8,387 bases of DNA. Origin: Planococcus sp. (in: firmicutes) (GTDB lineage: Bacteria; Bacillota; Bacilli; Bacillales_A; Planococcaceae). The stretch lies in NCBI GenBank assembly GCA_030147455.1, contig JASKZU010000108.1, positions 1-8,387 on the forward strand, in the 5' to 3' direction. The notes beneath the pieces were generated by a model. That model searched no databases. It saw only the letters and a list, made by a program, of their open reading frames with translations, and was not told the origin of the DNA. Made by a program: the position numbers and the translations under genes. Positions 6,274 through 8,387 of this stretch are shown piece after piece (the first letter of the stretch is position 1; the number at the start of each line of letters is the position of its first letter).

Positions 6274-6282
6274 ATCATCTTT

Positions 6283-7128
6283 ATGGAACGAAGCCCAGAA
6301 ACCGATGCATTTATGCCGTTAACTTCTATCCGCAGCGGATCAGGTATGGAAATTTCGCCTGATGCCTATTGCTACACCACCCAAATCTCCAATGTGTTTA
6401 TCGTCGGCAACCCAAGCCTCAGCCCTCGCTGGGTATTGATTGATGCCGGAATGCCCGGATCTGCAGATAAAATCCTGAAAGTAGCTGAAAATCGCTTTGG
6501 GCCGGATCATCAATTGCAATCAATTTTACTGACACATGGACATTTTGACCATGTCGGTGCATTGATTGATATTCTTGAGAAGCACCCTGTGCCGGTCTAC
6601 GCCCATAAAGAAGAATTTCCTTATCTGACAGGACAGGAAAATTATCCAGAGCCTGATTCGAGTGTAGAAGGCGGATGGGTCGCCAAGCTATCGAAAACGT
6701 TTCCTGTAGAGGCAATCGATATTTCCGAACATCTAGTAGAACTGCCTGCAGACGGCAGCATCCCGGATTTGCCGAATTGGCGCTGGCTTCATACGCCGGG
6801 CCATACCAAAGGCCATGTTTCATTCTACAAAGATGTGGGACGTGTGCTGATTGCCGGTGATGCATTTGTTACTGTCAAACAAGACTCGCTCTACAAAGTC
6901 ATTCGCCAGAAAAAAGAAATCCACGGCCCTCCTGTTTACTTGACGACCAATTGGCGTGCTGCCTGGGAATCTGTTTGCAAGCTGGTGGATTTAGAGCCGT
7001 CGATGGCAGCCACCGGCCACGGCAAGCCAATGAAAGGCCCCGCACTCGCTAAAGGTTTGGTTGACCTTGCCAAAAACTTCCCGGATACCGCCGTCCCCTC
7101 TCACGGTAAATTTGTCCATACAAAGTGA
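6283..7128 (+). CDS. Metallo-beta-lactamase-fold hydrolase
   Basis: This is a 281-residue cytosolic protein with no signal peptide. After the first strand LIDAG (52-56) comes the metal signature T-H85-G-H87-F-D89-H90-VGA. Further ligands are H174 in TPGHTKGH, D193 in IAGDAF and H246 in ATGHGKPM, so the full two-metal (usually zinc) set of the fold is present and the enzyme should be active. Spacing and the SPDAYCYTTQISNVFIVG N-terminus resemble the broad glyoxalase-II/YqjP-like group of MBL-fold proteins rather than true beta-lactamases. Possible substrates include thioesters, lactones or phosphodiesters; none can be chosen. There are about 30 residues after H246, ending in FVHTK. It is divergent from the FAD oxidoreductase and followed by its own terminator, so it is probably transcribed alone. 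Confidence 0.88.
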   Translation: MERSPETDAFMPLTSIRSGSGMEISPDAYCYTTQISNVFIVGNPSLSPRWVLIDAGMPGSADKILKVAENRFGPDHQLQSILLTHGHFDHVGALIDILEKHPVPVYAHKEEFPYLTGQENYPEPDSSVEGGWVAKLSKTFPVEAIDISEHLVELPADGSIPDLPNWRWLHTPGHTKGHVSFYKDVGRVLIAGDAFVTVKQDSLYKVIRQKKEIHGPPVYLTTNWRAAWESVCKLVDLEPSMAATGHGKPMKGPALAKGLVDLAKNFPDTAVPSHGKFVHTK

Positions 7129-7138
7129 TGCTTTTCAA

Positions 7139-7162
7139 GGGCGCCTGTAAAGGTGCTCTTTT
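7139..7162 (+). terminator. Rho-independent terminator of the hydrolase gene
   Basis: GGGCGCCT (7139-7146) pairs with AGGTGCTC (7151-7158) with two G-U pairs and the loop GTAA, followed by TTTT and further T-rich sequence. It lies 10 nt after the stop codon. Confidence 0.75.
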
Positions 7163-7212
7163 ATCTGCTTTTTATTTTTCTAAAAAAAGTATTGAAAGTT
7201 TTCTGAAATCGC

Positions 7213-7238
7213 GTTTAACAATTATTGGAACTGGGTAT
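7213..7238 (+). promoter_or_regulatory. Sigma-B promoter of the glycosyltransferase gene
   Basis: GTTTAA (7213-7218), a 14-bp spacer, and GGGTAT (7233-7238) match the Bacillus sigma-B consensus at all 12 hexamer positions with permitted spacing. The predicted start is near 7245, giving a leader of about 53 nt. The promoter lies between the hydrolase terminator and the glycosyltransferase start, so it can only serve the latter. No convincing sigma-A promoter was found in the same gap (TTGAAA at 7192-7197 has no good -10). Confidence 0.82.
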
Positions 7239-7250
7239 ACAAATAACGTA

Positions 7251-7271
7251 CTCCCTATTTCTTTTTGGGAG
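7251..7271 (+). other. Possible hairpin masking the leader Shine-Dalgarno
   Basis: CTCCC (7251-7255) can pair with GGGAG (7267-7271), the core of the leader ribosome binding site. Only 5 bp with an 11-nt loop, so stability is uncertain. Confidence 0.25.
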
Positions 7272-7277
7272 GAAATA

Positions 7278-7301
7278 ATGAACGGAGTTGAAACACGATG
7301 A
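7278..7301 (+). CDS. Possible seven-codon leader ORF overlapping the glycosyltransferase start
   Basis: ATG at 7278 is preceded by a strong Shine-Dalgarno, GGGAGG (7267-7272, 5 nt spacing). It encodes MNGVETR and ends with a TGA that overlaps the glycosyltransferase ATG as ATGA. The geometry is that of translational coupling, and this site is a better ribosome binding site than the one in front of the glycosyltransferase (GGAG, 10 nt spacing). It could equally be a chance ORF with ribosomes re-initiating 20 nt downstream. Confidence 0.3.
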   Translation: MNGVETR

Positions 7302-8387
7302 GCAAACAAGTGCTTTTTGTATCGGATCACGGCGATCCATTGGCAAAGCTCGGCGGGAAACAAGCCGGCGGCCAGAATAATTACGTTAAACAACTGGCAC
7401 TCGCTCTTGAAGAACGAGGCTGGCAAGTAGATGTGGTGACCCATTGGTGCGACGCCAATGCCCCGCAAATTGAAAATTTCGGCAAACATTGCCGCGTTGT
7501 CCGCATCGAAGCGGGCTATAAAGGCTTTGTTTCTAAAAATGAAATGTATACGATGCTTCCTGCTTTTTATGCAGAAATGAAAGAATTATTGCCGCTAGCC
7601 TCATATGACATCGTCCATACCCACTACTGGCTTTCTGGATTGATCGGCAAAAAGCTGAAAGAAGAATTCGGCCTTCCCTATATCCATACGTCCCACTCTC
7701 TTGGCTGGGCCAAAGAAGAAGCGACTGGCACACATGATGCAAGACGCGAGAAAGCAGAAGAAACTGTGCTCGCACACAGCAACCACATATTGGCGACAAC
7801 CAATACAGAAAAACAAGTAATCAAAGAAAATGTTGCTGCCTCTTCTCCCATATCGGTTATCCCCATCGGAGTCGACGAGGCGTTCCGCGTCCGCGGCAGC
7901 CGCATCCATATACGCAAAAAATTCGGCTATCAGGATCCCCTCTTTGTATTTGCCGGACGCTTGGAAACGACCAAAGGCATCTTCACATTGCTCGAAGCTT
8001 TCAAGCTGCTCGTCGAAAAAAGCCGAGGCCGCTATACGCCTGAGCTTGTCATCGCAGGCGGTGAACCTGATGCGATTGATGAAACGACCAACTTGCCGAA
8101 AGATCCGGAACTGCGCCAGGCCGTTGCCGGCATCGAAGATTACGTTCGTTTTGTCGGACCGAAAAACCAAGAACAGCTGGCGCTTCTGTTCAATTCAGCC
8201 ACAGCTACGATTGTGCCGAGCTTCTATGAATCCTTCGGCATGGTAGCTGCAGAAGCACAAGCCTGCGGCAGCCCAGTCATCGCTTCTAAAGTCGGCGGAC
8301 TGAAAAACGTTGTGGAAGACGGTGTCAGCGGCTTGCTTGTCGAACCGAAAAACGAAATAGATTTGGCGATCGCCATGGAAGTGCTCT
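7298..8387 (+). CDS. GT4-family glycosyltransferase, sucrose-phosphate-synthase-like, 3' end outside window
   Basis: The open frame runs to the right edge: 363 codons with no stop. The N-terminal half has the GT-B acceptor-domain loop AGGQNNYV (23-30), preceded by SDHGDPLAKLGG; a GGQ-x-x-YV loop is typical of sucrose-phosphate synthases, mannosylfructose-phosphate synthase and MshA. HTHYWLSG follows at 107-114. The C-terminal donor domain has GRLETTKG (220-227, R221 and K226 for the nucleotide-sugar phosphates) and the EX7E motif E311/E319 in ESFGMVAAE, then PVIASKVGGL. All known catalytic elements are present. It should transfer a sugar from a nucleotide-sugar donor to a polyol, sugar phosphate or similar acceptor in the cytosol, with retention. 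The substrate is not determined. It lies behind a consensus sigma-B promoter, so it is probably stress induced. The ATG at 7298 is chosen because the protein begins directly with the first beta strand (KQVLFVSD). About 30-80 residues are probably missing. Confidence 0.88.
   Translation, partial: MSKQVLFVSDHGDPLAKLGGKQAGGQNNYVKQLALALEERGWQVDVVTHWCDANAPQIENFGKHCRVVRIEAGYKGFVSKNEMYTMLPAFYAEMKELLPLASYDIVHTHYWLSGLIGKKLKEEFGLPYIHTSHSLGWAKEEATGTHDARREKAEETVLAHSNHILATTNTEKQVIKENVAASSPISVIPIGVDEAFRVRGSRIHIRKKFGYQDPLFVFAGRLETTKGIFTLLEAFKLLVEKSRGRYTPELVIAGGEPDAIDETTNLPKDPELRQAVAGIEDYVRFVGPKNQEQLALLFNSATATIVPSFYESFGMVAAEAQACGSPVIASKVGGLKNVVEDGVSGLLVEPKNEIDLAIAMEVL

Noticed and set aside
6208..6282. Longer start for the MBL-fold hydrolase at 6208
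   Set aside because: It would begin inside the inverted repeat and upstream of the candidate -10, with no ribosome binding site; AGAAGGAGGA directly precedes the ATG at 6283.
7192..7220. Sigma-A promoter starting at TTGAAA before the glycosyltransferase
   Set aside because: The sequences 16-17 bp downstream (TTTAAC, TTAACA) are poor -10 boxes, while the sigma-B boxes match fully.
7601..8170. 189-codon open frame on the minus strand
   Set aside because: It lies antisense inside the glycosyltransferase, whose motifs are unmistakable; its translation is Phe/Cys-rich and resembles no family I know.
1..8387. CRISPR array, tRNA, rRNA, insertion sequence, phage or toxin-antitoxin genes
   Set aside because: No regularly spaced repeats, cloverleaf, transposase motifs or paired small ORFs were seen on reading both strands.

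Overview
This window looks like a chromosomal segment of a low-to-mid GC Firmicute. The Shine-Dalgarno sites are strong and AGGAGG-like, the genes are compact and separated by simple hairpin terminators, and both sigma-A and sigma-B type promoters can be read. The protein style suggests the Planococcaceae/Bacillaceae (Planococcus-like), but this is inferred from family resemblance only and no marker gene is present. No tRNA, rRNA, CRISPR array, insertion sequence or phage gene is visible.

Layout from left to right. (1) The 3' part of a drug-efflux-type MFS transporter (+) ends at 884 and meets, across a shared bidirectional terminator, a small three-helix DUF5658-type membrane protein (-). 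(2) Upstream of that lies an SDR oxidoreductase (-) of the YdaD/YhdF stress-protein type. It has its own terminator and a plausible sigma-B promoter. (3) A complete second MFS transporter (-) and an HTH-XRE/TPR regulator (+) are divergently transcribed from a 127-bp region. That region holds two nearly identical 17-bp palindromes, one at the transporter's transcription start and the other over the regulator's -10 box. (4) The regulator converges, across a shared terminator, on a FAD-dependent amine/amino-acid-type oxidoreductase (-), which is divergent from a metallo-beta-lactamase-fold hydrolase (+). (5) After a terminator comes a sigma-B promoter matching the consensus hexamers exactly. It lies upstream of a GT4 glycosyltransferase with sucrose-phosphate-synthase-like features, which runs off the right edge. 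A seven-codon mini-ORF overlaps the glycosyltransferase start.

How the genes work together. The clearest unit is the transporter/regulator pair, which reads as a self-contained, autoregulated efflux module with an unknown ligand. The SDR and the glycosyltransferase both appear to belong to the general stress regulon. The glycosyltransferase may start a compatible-solute or glycoside pathway that continues beyond the window. The oxidoreductase and the hydrolase are divergent neighbours with no proven functional link.
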